DNA of 20,066 nt from Deltaproteobacteria bacterium (GTDB lineage: Bacteria; Desulfobacterota_B; Binatia; UBA9968): positions 1 to 20,066 of the forward strand of contig VBKY01000078.1 in the NCBI GenBank assembly GCA_005879255.1. The letters are read 5' to 3'. Positions within the stretch are counted from its first letter, which is position 1. The number at the start of each line of letters is the position of its first letter. The translations under genes and the position numbers were made by a program. Below, in pieces: positions 1-6,622 of the stretch. Under the pieces are notes generated by a model. That model saw nothing but the letters and a program-made list of their open reading frames with translations, ran no database searches and was not told where the DNA came from.

Positions 1-8
1 ATCGATTA

Positions 9-86
9 CTCGCGCCAAGGCGCCAAGCTCGCAAAGGTTCAGAATATATTCTTCTGAACTTAGCGGCCTTTGCGTCTTTGCGCGAG
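9..86. repeat. Palindromic intergenic repeat with about 9-bp internal periodicity
   Basis: The left arm begins ctcgcgccaaggcgccaag and the right arm is its imperfect reverse complement, ending in ctttgcgcgag. The arms meet around a short AT-rich centre near 45-50, inside ttcagaa...ttctgaa. Each arm is built from degenerate units of about 9 bp of the type GC(C/A)AAG. The same architecture recurs at 7799-7877 with a related sequence. No reading frame is evident inside. It lies upstream of the dioxygenase gene and is best read as a dispersed hairpin repeat, not as an operator. Confidence 0.65.
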
Positions 87-154
87 GACAATTCCGAATC
101 CCAAAGGCCGTTTACACAGTTCAAGCCATCGTGCTAAACACGAAACAACGAGTC

Positions 155-162
155 GGAGGAGG
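155..162 (+). promoter_or_regulatory. Shine-Dalgarno site that fixes the ligB-like start
   Basis: The string ggaggagg ends 6 nt before the ATG at 169. The same frame is open back to 70, but the residues upstream of 169 are low in family character, and the conserved start of LigB-type proteins (a short strand, then Thr-His-Asn-Pro) fits only the ATG at 169. Confidence 0.85.
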
Positions 163-168
163 TGGCGC

Positions 169-1014
169 ATGGCCCAGATCGTGTCGATCATCGGCATCAC
201 CCACAACCCCTTCATGCCGCGGATGTTTAAACAGCCGCAGCAACCGCCGGGCGCCGCTAAGGTGAAGGAAAGAATAGCTATGATGCGGCAAAAACTCGCC
301 GACGCGAAGCCCGACGTGCTCGTCTGCATCGGCAACGATCATCTGCACCAATTCTTCATGGATAATATGCCCGCCTTCATGATTGGCAAGATGGATCAGT
401 ACGACGGAACTTTTTATGACGAAGAACGGGAGTTCGGTTTGCCGAAATGCAAACTGGCGGGTGACGTGGACGTTTCCGACGCGATCATGGAAGGCGCCTT
501 CGACCGCGGCGTCGATTTTTCCTATTCCAACGAACTGACGATCGATCACTCCATCATCGTGCCGATGATATTCGTCCGGCCGGAAATGGATATTCCCGTC
601 GTGCCGATCCTGACCAATTGCATCGCCCCGCCGATGCCCAGACCAAGGCGTTACTTCGAAGTCGGCAAAGCGATTCGCGGCGCCATCGACAGCCTGCCGA
701 CGAACAAACGCATCGGCGTCCTGGTCAGCGGCCACCTGTCGTTGGAAGTCGGCGGGCCAAAACAATTCGAGCGTCACCTCACCGATCCCAACTTTGACGC
801 CGCCGCCGTCGGCTGGATCGTAAACGGCGACATCGACGGCGCCGCCGAAGGCTGCACGCCTGAGAAAATGATCAAGTCAGGCAATATGACCAGCGGATAT
901 TTGAATTTCTTGATGATGATGGGCGTTGCGAACTCGACGAAGCCGTCCCACGCGGAGGGATTGGATGCGGGTTTTCCTGCGATCCCGTTCTTTAGCTGGG
1001 ATAAACAAGCGTAG
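169..1014 (+). CDS. Class III extradiol ring-cleavage dioxygenase, LigB-type catalytic subunit
   Basis: The predicted product has 281 residues, the usual size of LigB (protocatechuate 4,5-dioxygenase beta) proteins, which open catechol-type rings with O2 at a non-haem Fe(II) in the cytoplasm. Seen: His12 in ITHNP, His58 and His60 in GNDHLH, His127 in TIDHS and His189 in SGHLS. His12, a histidine near 60 and a histidine near 190 agree with the two iron ligands and the catalytic base of LigB. The usual third ligand, a Glu near residue 242 in a GNxxxE context, is not obvious: the local sequence is GNMTSGYLNF. The substrate cannot be read from the sequence. A LigA-type partner lies at 3544, split from this gene by an accessory island. 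A GGAGGAGG ribosome site decides the start. The LigB-superfamily call is confident; the activity is less so because of the missing Glu. Confidence 0.87.
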   Translation: MAQIVSIIGITHNPFMPRMFKQPQQPPGAAKVKERIAMMRQKLADAKPDVLVCIGNDHLHQFFMDNMPAFMIGKMDQYDGTFYDEEREFGLPKCKLAGDVDVSDAIMEGAFDRGVDFSYSNELTIDHSIIVPMIFVRPEMDIPVVPILTNCIAPPMPRPRRYFEVGKAIRGAIDSLPTNKRIGVLVSGHLSLEVGGPKQFERHLTDPNFDAAAVGWIVNGDIDGAAEGCTPEKMIKSGNMTSGYLNFLMMMGVANSTKPSHAEGLDAGFPAIPFFSWDKQA

Positions 1015-1051
1015 TACGAGGTAGCATCAGCCGGGAAAAGGAACGTATTAA

Positions 1052-1324
1052 ATGGATTGGAGAATTCTCGGTACGGTTTTTACTTCGGTCTTTATCGCTG
1101 AGCTCGGTGACAAAACCCAGCTCGCAACGATGCTGTTCGCGTCGGACAAAGGGACAAGCAAGCTAACCGTTTTTGCCGGAGCTTCGGCGGCGCTGATTGT
1201 GACGTCGGCGCTCGGCGTCGTCGCTGGCACTTTTCTTTCTAATTATGTCAGCGAAAAATTCTTGCATTACGTAGCAGGCATCGGTTTTATCGCGATCGGA
1301 ATCTGGACGCTGATCAAAGCGTAA
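1052..1324 (+). CDS. UPF0016/GDT1 (TMEM165-like) small cation-transport membrane protein
   Basis: A 90-residue, strongly hydrophobic protein with about three membrane spans. It carries the family signature ELGDKTQ at residues 17-23, in which the acidic residues are thought to bind Mn2+ or Ca2+ in the UPF0016/GDT1 family of cation exporters. Bacterial members can be single-repeat proteins of this length that pair into a full transporter. No second repeat lies beside this one, so it would have to homodimerise or pair with a distant copy. It starts 37 bp after the ligB-like stop, with an aaaagga ribosome site. Nothing links it to ring cleavage apart from position. Confidence 0.85.
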   Translation: MDWRILGTVFTSVFIAELGDKTQLATMLFASDKGTSKLTVFAGASAALIVTSALGVVAGTFLSNYVSEKFLHYVAGIGFIAIGIWTLIKA

Positions 1325-1339
1325 GGGTCGGCGAAGGAG

Positions 1340-1583
1340 ATGCGATTTGAATGGGATCGCAAGAAAGCAGTGTCCTTTAAGAGGCTGTTACGGTCTTTTA
1401 TGATCCGCTGTCGCAACATTCAATGATCCTGACCACTCTGTTGGTGAAGAAAGGTTCTTACAATCGGCTATTCTTCTCGGGGACGCTTGCTCGTGATAAG
1501 TTTATACCGAAAGTGAAGTCACAGTGAGAATTATCAGCTCAAGGAGGGCCACCGCAAAAGAGAGAAGACGTCATGAAGCGTAA
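1340..1583 (+). pseudogene. brnT: BrnT-like toxin remnant, multiply frameshifted
   Basis: The segment opens after gaaggag with ATG and encodes MRFEWDRKKA, the typical start of BrnT ribonuclease toxins. Further BrnT-like blocks follow in changing frames: EAVTVFYDPLS from 1381, FNDPDHSVGEERFL from 1419, TIGYSSRGRLLVIS from 1460, and TESEVTVRIISSRRA...ERRRHEA from 1506 to the TAA at 1583. At least four frame changes, plus an apparent loss of about seven residues after KKA, separate the blocks, and the start frame stops at 1424. The remnant overlaps the downstream antitoxin ATG by 11 bp, the compact layout of a toxin-antitoxin pair. The assignment rests on block order and motif memory, not on a search. 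The gene cannot give a full toxin. Confidence 0.8.
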
Positions 1584-1833
1584 AAATACGAAGCGAGACG
1601 AGATGTGTGACGAGTATATGTTTGATTACTCGAAGGCTGTTAGAGGGAAGCATTTCCAGCGACTCATAAAAGAGGGTGCGAATGTTGTTGTGCTTGAACC
1701 CGATGTCGCTAAGGTGTTTCGTGGTTCGGCAGCCGTGAATGACGCTCTGCGATCGCTGCTTCAGGTATCCAAAAGCACGCTCCGGTTGACCTCACGATCA
1801 ACCGTCGCCGGCCGCAAGCGCGCCGTTGGGTAG
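1573..1833 (+). CDS. Small BrnT-partner-like antitoxin (orphaned)
   Basis: An 86-residue protein with a basic N-terminus, then FDYSKAVRGKH (residues 17-27), VVVLEPDVAKVF (37-48) and VNDALRSLL. These resemble a common family of short antitoxin-like proteins of the pattern YDFSKGVRGKY...VVLDPDVAxVF...VNxALR. Its ATG lies inside the last codons of the BrnT remnant, as expected for a toxin-antitoxin operon. The toxin is broken and the antitoxin is open, which is the survivable order of decay. The tail from about residue 64 (SKSTLRL onward) looks unlike the family and may result from a 3' frameshift. Its function would be DNA binding and toxin neutralisation; neither can be shown here. No PIN or RelE toxin lies downstream. 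Confidence 0.65.
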   Translation: MKRKNTKRDEMCDEYMFDYSKAVRGKHFQRLIKEGANVVVLEPDVAKVFRGSAAVNDALRSLLQVSKSTLRLTSRSTVAGRKRAVG

Positions 1834-1923
1834 ATTGGCCGGAAAAGGTATCAGGAATCTTTTTCCTCCCGTGTGCGGCAAAATTAGTTATAGAAAAAAG
1901 GATCCGAAGTAAGACTGCACTAT

Positions 1924-1950
1924 GCCAAACGGTGGACTCAACCGTTCGGC
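1924..1950. repeat. Inverted repeat ahead of the DUF6398-like gene
   Basis: gccaaacggt and accgttcggc pair 9 of 10 bases across a 7-nt spacer. The repeat ends 19 bp before the ATG at 1970 and just before the A-rich ribosome site aaggagtgagg. There is no T-run on the plus-strand 3' side, so a terminator is unlikely. An operator or an mRNA leader hairpin is possible. Confidence 0.5.
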
Positions 1951-1969
1951 CAAAAAAAAGGAGTGAGGT

Positions 1970-2416
1970 ATGGATGATCCGAAGAAGCAGGCGCGAATCG
2001 ACGAGGTAAAAGCCCTACTCGTCGAATTCTCAAAACAACACCTGGCGTCCGCGCCTGATGTTGTCAGCTATATCGAGAAACTATGGGACCAGATTGGCAG
2101 GAAGCGAAGCTACGTCATCACCGGCGGTACGAAGGAGGTATGGGCGTCGGCTGTCGTGTATGTGATTGCGCGTTTGAACTTCCTCTTTGACAAAGCTAGG
2201 CCAAACTACCTTACCGCCGACACGATCTGCGGCCATTTCGGTACGAAAAAAGGGACGGTATCGGCGCGCGCCGCGGAGATCGAGAAGGCGTGTCGTATAC
2301 GCGTGGGGCATGAAGGATTGTGCAGACCCGAGATTTCCGACGAACTAACGTTTGTAGAGCTTTCAAACGGGATGGTGCTCCCCAAACGAATAGCGAAAGA
2401 AATGGGCATCCTGTAG
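1970..2416 (+). CDS. DUF6398-like small protein with a helix-turn-helix-like segment
   Basis: A 148-residue soluble protein with no signal peptide. Residues about 43-70 (GRKRSYVITGGTKEVWASAVVYVI) and 79-107 (LTADTICGHFGTKKGTVSARAAEI) match the pattern I associate with DUF6398: a 'leasGrpetWAAgivYvi' block, then a helix-turn-helix-like block. The second block resembles a DNA-binding sigma/ParB-type helix-turn-helix, but no DNA target is evident. A good ribosome site (aaggagtgagg) precedes it. A SEC-C gene follows after 15 bp, so the two are probably co-transcribed; DUF6398-type and SEC-C proteins are often neighbours or fused. The biological role is unknown. The family assignment comes from memory of motifs and is moderately sure. 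Confidence 0.65.
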   Translation: MDDPKKQARIDEVKALLVEFSKQHLASAPDVVSYIEKLWDQIGRKRSYVITGGTKEVWASAVVYVIARLNFLFDKARPNYLTADTICGHFGTKKGTVSARAAEIEKACRIRVGHEGLCRPEISDELTFVELSNGMVLPKRIAKEMGIL

Positions 2417-2431
2417 TCCGAACGAGAATTC

Positions 2432-2836
2432 ATGAACAAAGTTGGACGTAATGCTTCGTGCCCCTGCGGAAGCGGAAAAAAATACAAGCGGTGTTGTGAA
2501 AGAAAAGAAGCCGAAATGAGACAACGGGAGCTACAATCTGGCCGTTTTCGCTACGAGCCAGGCACCTATGGCAGCCCGCGACTTGGGTATATGCCCTCCA
2601 TCATTTGCTACAAAGAAACAAGTCCCGAATCATGGACAGAACATTTTTGTCTGGTGAAATGCGATGTTACTCTCCTGGAGGAAGATCGCGCGGTGGCCAT
2701 CGCGAAGGACCATTTAGCCGCTGCAAATCGAGTTCAGGCCGAGGGTGGAAGAGACCCCAGGGAATTCGCCTTGTCTTTGCGGCACGAAGGATATAAGGCC
2801 GTTTCCGATTTCCGGATTGTGGGCCAAGCGGATTAG
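2432..2836 (+). CDS. SEC-C metal-binding motif protein
   Basis: A 134-residue protein opening with GRNASCPCGSGKKYKRCC at residues 5-22. This is a textbook SEC-C zinc-binding motif (CxC...C-C/H), as at the C-terminus of SecA and in many small proteins. The remaining ~110 residues are soluble and unrecognised, with a possible small alpha/beta fold. It starts 15 bp after the DUF6398-like gene, in what is probably a two-gene operon. SEC-C modules act as zinc-dependent adaptors for protein or nucleic-acid partners; the partner here may be the preceding gene product. The stop overlaps the start of a degenerate ligB-like fragment, suggesting that the 3' boundary of the inserted material lies close to this gene. 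Confidence 0.8.
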   Translation: MNKVGRNASCPCGSGKKYKRCCERKEAEMRQRELQSGRFRYEPGTYGSPRLGYMPSIICYKETSPESWTEHFCLVKCDVTLLEEDRAVAIAKDHLAAANRVQAEGGRDPREFALSLRHEGYKAVSDFRIVGQAD

Positions 2837-2890
2837 CAACGGCGAAATCCACGGCACCGCTAAAGGCTGCACGTCTGAGAAGATGGACGG
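2829..2890 (+). pseudogene. Short degenerate fragment of a second ligB-like gene
   Basis: Translated in the frame starting at 2829, the segment reads RISNGEIHGTAKGCTSEKM. This matches the intact LigB-like protein at residues about 216-234 (GWIVNGDIDGAAEGCTPEKM), and the nucleotides are clearly similar (for example aaggctgcacg in both). Similarity ends near 2890. Only about 60 bp remain. It lies between the SEC-C gene and the DUF4160 remnant, upstream of the LigA-type gene, so it could be the leftover of a ligB copy that once sat next to ligA, or a duplication made when the island arrived. Confidence 0.7.
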
Positions 2891-2972
2891 TTGGAAAACA
2901 AAGCAAGCACATCTGCAGTAAGCAACCGTTTCAGTGGTCCGGATTACGCAAAAATATCTGCCGCCGTCATAG

Positions 2973-3205
2973 ATGCCTACCATAACTAGAGTTGGGCCTA
3001 TTGTTTCTTCCACGCGAGCGATCGCGATAAGCCCGCCCACGTTCACGTCGAGCGGGAAGATAAAGTTGCAAAGTTCTGGCTTGACCCACTTCGGTTGCAA
3101 AGGAGTGGCGGGTTTTCTAGGGTGGAGATCAATCGAATTCAAAGGCTTGTTGCGAGACACCGGAGAGAATTTTTGGAGGCTTGGGATGCGTACTTCCGCG
3201 GTTGA
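2973..3205 (+). pseudogene. DUF4160 gene broken by a single-base frameshift
   Basis: The ATG at 2973 encodes MPTITRVGP, the usual DUF4160 start. From 2999 the family sequence continues in the next frame: YCFFHASDRDKPAHVHVE, then KVAKFWLDPLRL, SGGFSRVEINRIQRLV and LEAWDAYFRG, to the TGA at 3203-3205. One missing base near 2998 would explain everything, and the rest is undamaged. This points to a recent mutation or an assembly error. DUF4160 proteins have the size and layout of toxin-antitoxin partners and are commonly followed by DUF2442, as here. Without the frameshift the product would be about 77 residues. Confidence 0.85.
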
Positions 3206-3530
3206 TATCGAAGTGCCAAACGCTGGAAGCGTAACCGTCACTGAAGATACGCTGTCCGTTGATCTGAGCGACGGGCACACGATTTCTGTGCCTCTATCTT
3301 GGTATCCACGACTATTGTACGCGTCGCAAAAGGAACGTAGGAGCTGGCGGCTAATTGGCAAGGGACAGGGAATACATTGGGAAGGTATTGACGAGGATGT
3401 TAGTGTCGAGGGGCTATTAGCCGGCAAGCCTTCGGCTGAGAGTCAGTCGTCGTTTGCAGCGTGGCTAGCAGGTCGGACGTCTCGTCCAGGCAAACGATTG
3501 AACGGGCGGTCCCGGCGGCGTCGAGCGTGA
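3186..3530 (+). CDS. DUF2442 protein
   Basis: The start is set at the ATG at 3186 (MRTSAVDIEV). It has a ttggagg ribosome site and overlaps the DUF4160 frame by 20 bp, as usual for this pair. The product has 114 residues. The DUF2442 core is residues about 6-70: VTVTEDTLSVDLSDGH, then ISVPLSWYPRLLYAS, WRLIGKGQGIHWEGIDEDVS and VEGLLAG. The tail is basic (NGRSRRRRA). The frame is also open upstream to 2973, but that part only reads the DUF4160 gene out of frame and is not real protein. DUF4160-DUF2442 pairs are suspected toxin-antitoxin-like modules; their biochemical role is not established. Confidence 0.88.
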   Translation: MRTSAVDIEVPNAGSVTVTEDTLSVDLSDGHTISVPLSWYPRLLYASQKERRSWRLIGKGQGIHWEGIDEDVSVEGLLAGKPSAESQSSFAAWLAGRTSRPGKRLNGRSRRRRA

Positions 3531-3543
3531 CCGAGGAGAGACT

Positions 3544-3855
3544 ATGAGCAAGTACCTCATGAACAAGATGATTCACCTCGTCAACATGAACGAAGAGGCG
3601 GAAAAGGAATACAAGGCGAACCCGCGGGAATTCGTCGAGAAGTGGGAGAAAACTCAGAGCTTAAAACTGGAGGCGGAAGAACGGGAAGCGCTCGCCATCA
3701 AGGATTACGGCAAACTATACGCCCTCGGCGCGCATCCGTTCACGCTCTGGAGTTTCACCGAAGCAGTCTGGGTGCACGAAATGCCACGCGAAGAACTAGT
3801 CGCAGATTACAAAGCAAAAACGGCAAAAGCAGGCTATCCGAATTTCAAAACGTGA
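3544..3855 (+). CDS. LigA-type small subunit of an extradiol dioxygenase
   Basis: A 103-residue helical protein. Residues about 8-68 (MIHLVNMNEEAEKEYKANP, FVEKWE, LEAEEREALAIKDYGKLYALGAHPFTLW) follow the LigA pattern: an N-terminal helical part with residues before 'F...W.LT.EE..A...rD...l..lG...'. In LigAB enzymes this subunit caps the active site of LigB, so the natural partner here is the LigB-type gene at 169. A gaggaga ribosome site sits upstream. The two subunit genes are normally adjacent; here about 2.5 kb separates them. It ends about 80 bp before the convergent SBP gene. The fold family is fairly clear; the substrate is not. Confidence 0.75.
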   Translation: MSKYLMNKMIHLVNMNEEAEKEYKANPREFVEKWEKTQSLKLEAEEREALAIKDYGKLYALGAHPFTLWSFTEAVWVHEMPREELVADYKAKTAKAGYPNFKT

Positions 3856-3908
3856 AAAAATAGGCGTGAGCCGCGAGGCAACAGGGATGAGGCGGGTACG
3901 AAAAAATG

Positions 3909-3937
3909 TAGGGGCACGGCATGCCGTGCCCGTACCC
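3909..3937. repeat. GC-rich perfect palindrome between convergent genes
   Basis: gggcacggcatgccgtgccc (3912-3931) is a perfect 20-bp palindrome, and the flanking taggg/cccta-like bases almost extend it. The motif is one I recognise as a common dispersed intergenic repeat in many bacteria. It lies between the plus-strand ligA-type stop and the minus-strand SBP stop, so it could also act as a bidirectional transcription barrier, although no long U-run follows. Confidence 0.7.
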
Positions 3938-5049
3938 TATTTCAGCAGCTTGGTCGCCAGCGCGATCGCCGGGTCTCTGATCTTTCGCACCGACGATTCC
4001 AGGTGGGTCTCCAACCGAAGGTACTCTTCCACCGTCATCACATCCTTACAGCCCTGAATGCCGAATTCCTTCAACCATTCCGTGCTCACATCCTGCCGGC
4101 GCGTGCCCTGGGTCATCGCCTTGCCGTACGTTTCCTGACCTTCTTTGCTGAGGAACCAGTTCACGAAAATTTTCGCCGCGTTCGGATGGGGCGGATTTTT
4201 CACCACCGTTACGACGCCGCTGCCGTTGTTGGCGTGCGCGCCTTCTTTGATTTTCGGAACGGGTTTTATCGGCAGGCCAGCTTTGATGAAGGGATCGTAA
4301 CTGTAATGGCTGAGACCGATCGTAAACGCTAGCTTTCCTTTTGCGAGGGAATCCGCGAGCTGCCGCAAGTTCTGACCGACGAGAAGATCTTGCTGTGTTA
4401 GTTTTTGTAAATACTCCTCGCCTTTCACTTTCCATAAAAAAGACCACGTGTTTTGTCCCGAACCGGGATTGCGCGGATCGAGAAAGCCGATTCTGCCTTT
4501 CCACTTGGGATTGAGCAAATCGTCGAACGAACGAATCTCATTGGGTTCGACTTGACTGCCGTTGTACCACAGTGTTTCGCTCGTGTAGCAGAGAAATGCG
4601 TAAATTTGCCGTTTGCCGCCCACGTTATCTTCCCAGATGTGCCCACCCCACCAATTCTTCGGATCTTTGACTTCCGGCAAGATCATGTACGATTGAAAAT
4701 CATCGGCGGCTCCGGCTGCAACCATCGAAAGAGGCGTGGCGCCTCCCGCCACGAGTATATCGAAATAACGAACCCCAGCGTTGAATTCGGTGATAATCCG
4801 CGTCACATTTTCCGGACCGCGGGCCGACAGCAGTTCAGTGGCGATGCCGAACTTCTCTTTGAACTTCGTCGCGATAGCGGTTCGTAATTCGCTGCTTGCC
4901 GGAATGCCAACTACAACCGTGCCCTCTCTTTTGGCCCCAGCCAATGTCTTCTCCCACTCCGTCTGCCATTCCGCCGCTCGGGAAAGGGATGGCAATACCA
5001 ACGCAAGAAGGGCGACGAAGCCAAGCGCTAGTTGTCTGGTCGCGTTCAT
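3937..5049 (-). CDS. Iron/thiamine-type ABC substrate-binding protein (copy 1)
   Basis: A 370-residue protein with a Sec signal peptide (residues 1-25, cut near SRA-AEW). It has a two-lobed extracellular solute-binding fold of the Fe3+/thiamine/spermidine group: EGTVVVGIPASSELR, FKEKFGI, GVRYFDILV, LWYNGSQVEPNEIRSFDDLLNPKWKGRIGFLDPR, and a C-terminal NPPHPNAAKIFVNWFLSKEGQE. It would act in the periplasm, delivering a small ligand to a permease. It starts 22 bp after the UbiD stop in the same operon direction, so the ligand may be an aromatic acid and not iron; that is inference. The copy at 6623 is a close paralogue of the same length. No permease or ATPase gene is nearby. Confidence 0.88.
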   Translation of the reverse strand: MNATRQLALGFVALLALVLPSLSRAAEWQTEWEKTLAGAKREGTVVVGIPASSELRTAIATKFKEKFGIATELLSARGPENVTRIITEFNAGVRYFDILVAGGATPLSMVAAGAADDFQSYMILPEVKDPKNWWGGHIWEDNVGGKRQIYAFLCYTSETLWYNGSQVEPNEIRSFDDLLNPKWKGRIGFLDPRNPGSGQNTWSFLWKVKGEEYLQKLTQQDLLVGQNLRQLADSLAKGKLAFTIGLSHYSYDPFIKAGLPIKPVPKIKEGAHANNGSGVVTVVKNPPHPNAAKIFVNWFLSKEGQETYGKAMTQGTRRQDVSTEWLKEFGIQGCKDVMTVEEYLRLETHLESSVRKIRDPAIALATKLLK

Positions 5050-5071
5050 AGTCCAGCTTTTCTTCGAACCG

Positions 5072-6529
5072 TCATCCGCCTGGGAATGGAATCACGTTGC
5101 GGAACTTTGCGATCACCCTTTCGCGCAACTCGCGGCTTGAGCGGCTGACTTTGGGAAATTTGTCTTTCCATTCGAACGGCCGCACCGCGTAGAAAATCGC
5201 CCGGCCGTTGGTGTGGTCTTTTGATTCCCGCTTTTCGGGCGGCATGCGCGGATCGAGCGGCGTGCTCCAGCAGCCGTCGATGATGTCGATGTTGGTCGGT
5301 GGATCGACGCGTGTCATCATCGCCCACAAGACCTCTTTCATATTCGTCGGATCGATGTCTTCGTCGACCACGACGACATAACGACCATTGCGCGCCGCCG
5401 CTGCAGAGCCGACCGCCGCTAGGCCCGTTTGCTTTGCGTGGCCCGCGTATTTTTGCTGAATCGCAACGACGGTAAAATAAGGTGAGTGATTGTAAACGCC
5501 GACGACGTTTTGAATCCCCGCCGCCTCCAACTGATCCCAGAGAATTCCCGCCGTCGGATTGCCGTCGATTTTCATCGCGCCGGTCCACAGCGGCGCTTCT
5601 TCTTCCAAGATCGGATCGCTGCGATGATATATCGCTTTGACTCTGATCACCGGCTGCGGTTCGCCTGTGCCGAGAGTGCCGCCGGAATAATATCCTGGCC
5701 ATTCTCCGAAAGGTCCCTCGGCGCGGGAGTCTATTTTAGGTGGCGGCACCTCGCCTTCAATGACGATTTCCGACCCGGCGGGAATCGGCAAACCGGTGAG
5801 AGGGCCCCGAATGATCTCCAACGGGCGGCCCAGTAGGCCGCCCGCATAATCCAATTCGGAATTTCCCCAAGCAACTTTGGTGTGCGATAAGGTAAAGAGT
5901 AGCGGATCCGGGCTAAACGCCACGACGACCGGACAACTCTTCCCTTGCTCCCAATATTTCGCGCAAATCAATCGTCCATGTTGTCCCGGACTCATCCATA
6001 GTCCCAGCAGATTTCGATCATGGAGCTGCATCCTGTACGTCCCGGCATTAATAAAGCCGCTTTCAGGATCGGCGTTGATCAAGCAATTGCCGGTGCCGAT
6101 ATAGCGGCCGCCGTCGCCGTCGTGAAAGCGCGGTGCGGGAAATTTGAACAGATCGACTGCGTCGCCTTCCATCACATTTTCCATAAGCGGCGCGGACTTT
6201 ACCTCCACTGGCGGAATCGCTTTGCCAGACTTCATCCTCCGCGCCAGCAAACGTACGACTTCGAGCTTGCTTTTCTCAGGAGAGATCCCGAAGGCGAGCG
6301 CGGTCCGCTTGTAATTGGCAAACGCAAGACTGACTAGGCGAAACCCGGCGGGATAGCCTTTGATCTTATCGAATAGCAGCATCGGCCGAGAATCGAGCTC
6401 GGCCGTCGATTCAATCAAAGCGCCGATTTCATTGTCCCAATCGGCGTGTTCGATGAGCCGCCACTCACTGATTTTTTTAGCCTCTTCGATGAAGCCGCGG
6501 AAATCTCGGTAGGGAAGTGATTCCATCAT
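5072..6529 (-). CDS. UbiD-family prenylated-FMN-dependent (de)carboxylase
   Basis: A 485-residue cytoplasmic enzyme of normal UbiD length. UbiD enzymes use prenylated FMN to decarboxylate (or carboxylate) aromatic and unsaturated acids. Seen: NAGTYR at 161-166, giving the Asn/Arg pair; PGQHGR at 181-186 with His184; and EGPFGEWPGYYSG at 271-283, giving Glu271 and Glu276. These match in spacing the Asn168, Arg173, His191, Glu277 and Glu282 set of Fdc1-type enzymes, so the active site appears complete. No UbiX gene for cofactor synthesis is in the window. It sits between two paralogous binding proteins in one transcription direction, which suggests its substrate is imported or bound by them. 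The start could be either of two consecutive ATG codons. Confidence 0.93.
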   Translation of the reverse strand: MMESLPYRDFRGFIEEAKKISEWRLIEHADWDNEIGALIESTAELDSRPMLLFDKIKGYPAGFRLVSLAFANYKRTALAFGISPEKSKLEVVRLLARRMKSGKAIPPVEVKSAPLMENVMEGDAVDLFKFPAPRFHDGDGGRYIGTGNCLINADPESGFINAGTYRMQLHDRNLLGLWMSPGQHGRLICAKYWEQGKSCPVVVAFSPDPLLFTLSHTKVAWGNSELDYAGGLLGRPLEIIRGPLTGLPIPAGSEIVIEGEVPPPKIDSRAEGPFGEWPGYYSGGTLGTGEPQPVIRVKAIYHRSDPILEEEAPLWTGAMKIDGNPTAGILWDQLEAAGIQNVVGVYNHSPYFTVVAIQQKYAGHAKQTGLAAVGSAAAARNGRYVVVVDEDIDPTNMKEVLWAMMTRVDPPTNIDIIDGCWSTPLDPRMPPEKRESKDHTNGRAIFYAVRPFEWKDKFPKVSRSSRELRERVIAKFRNVIPFPGG

Positions 6530-6556
6530 TTTCTCAAATCCACAGGTTCACCGGGA

Positions 6557-6591
6557 GTCCATCCTGAGCACAGCCGAAGGGCCGGAATGAC
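6557..6591. repeat. Dispersed CATCCTGAGC-type palindromic repeat
   Basis: catcctgagcacagccgaag, followed by ggccggaatgac, has the imperfect palindromic layout of the repeats flanking the GIY-YIG gene at 11946-11975 and 12279-12307 (cat(c/t)ctgagc...gcgaag...). It lies in the 93-bp gap between the UbiD gene and the upstream binding-protein gene. No nuclease gene is next to this copy. Confidence 0.6.
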
Positions 6592-6622
6592 GCGCATAGC
6601 ACGTCGATATTCGAGAGTATTT

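Noticed and set aside
70..168. Extended N-terminus of the ligB-like frame from an ATG at 70
   Set aside because: It runs through palindromic repeat DNA, lacks family similarity and has no ribosome site, while 169 has GGAGGAGG and the conserved start.
121..777. 218-codon open frame on the minus strand opposite the ligB-like gene
   Set aside because: It is antisense to a conserved gene, low in recognisable motifs and has no ribosome site; a codon-bias shadow.
1924..1950. Rho-independent terminator after the antitoxin gene
   Set aside because: The hairpin is followed by an A-run, not a T-run, on the plus strand.
2973..3185. First 71 codons of a 185-codon plus-strand frame as part of DUF2442
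   Set aside because: They are DUF4160 DNA read out of frame; the DUF2442 family starts at 3186.
3866..4057. 63-codon plus-strand frame across the palindrome
   Set aside because: It reads through a repeat and antisense to the end of the binding-protein gene, with no recognisable product.
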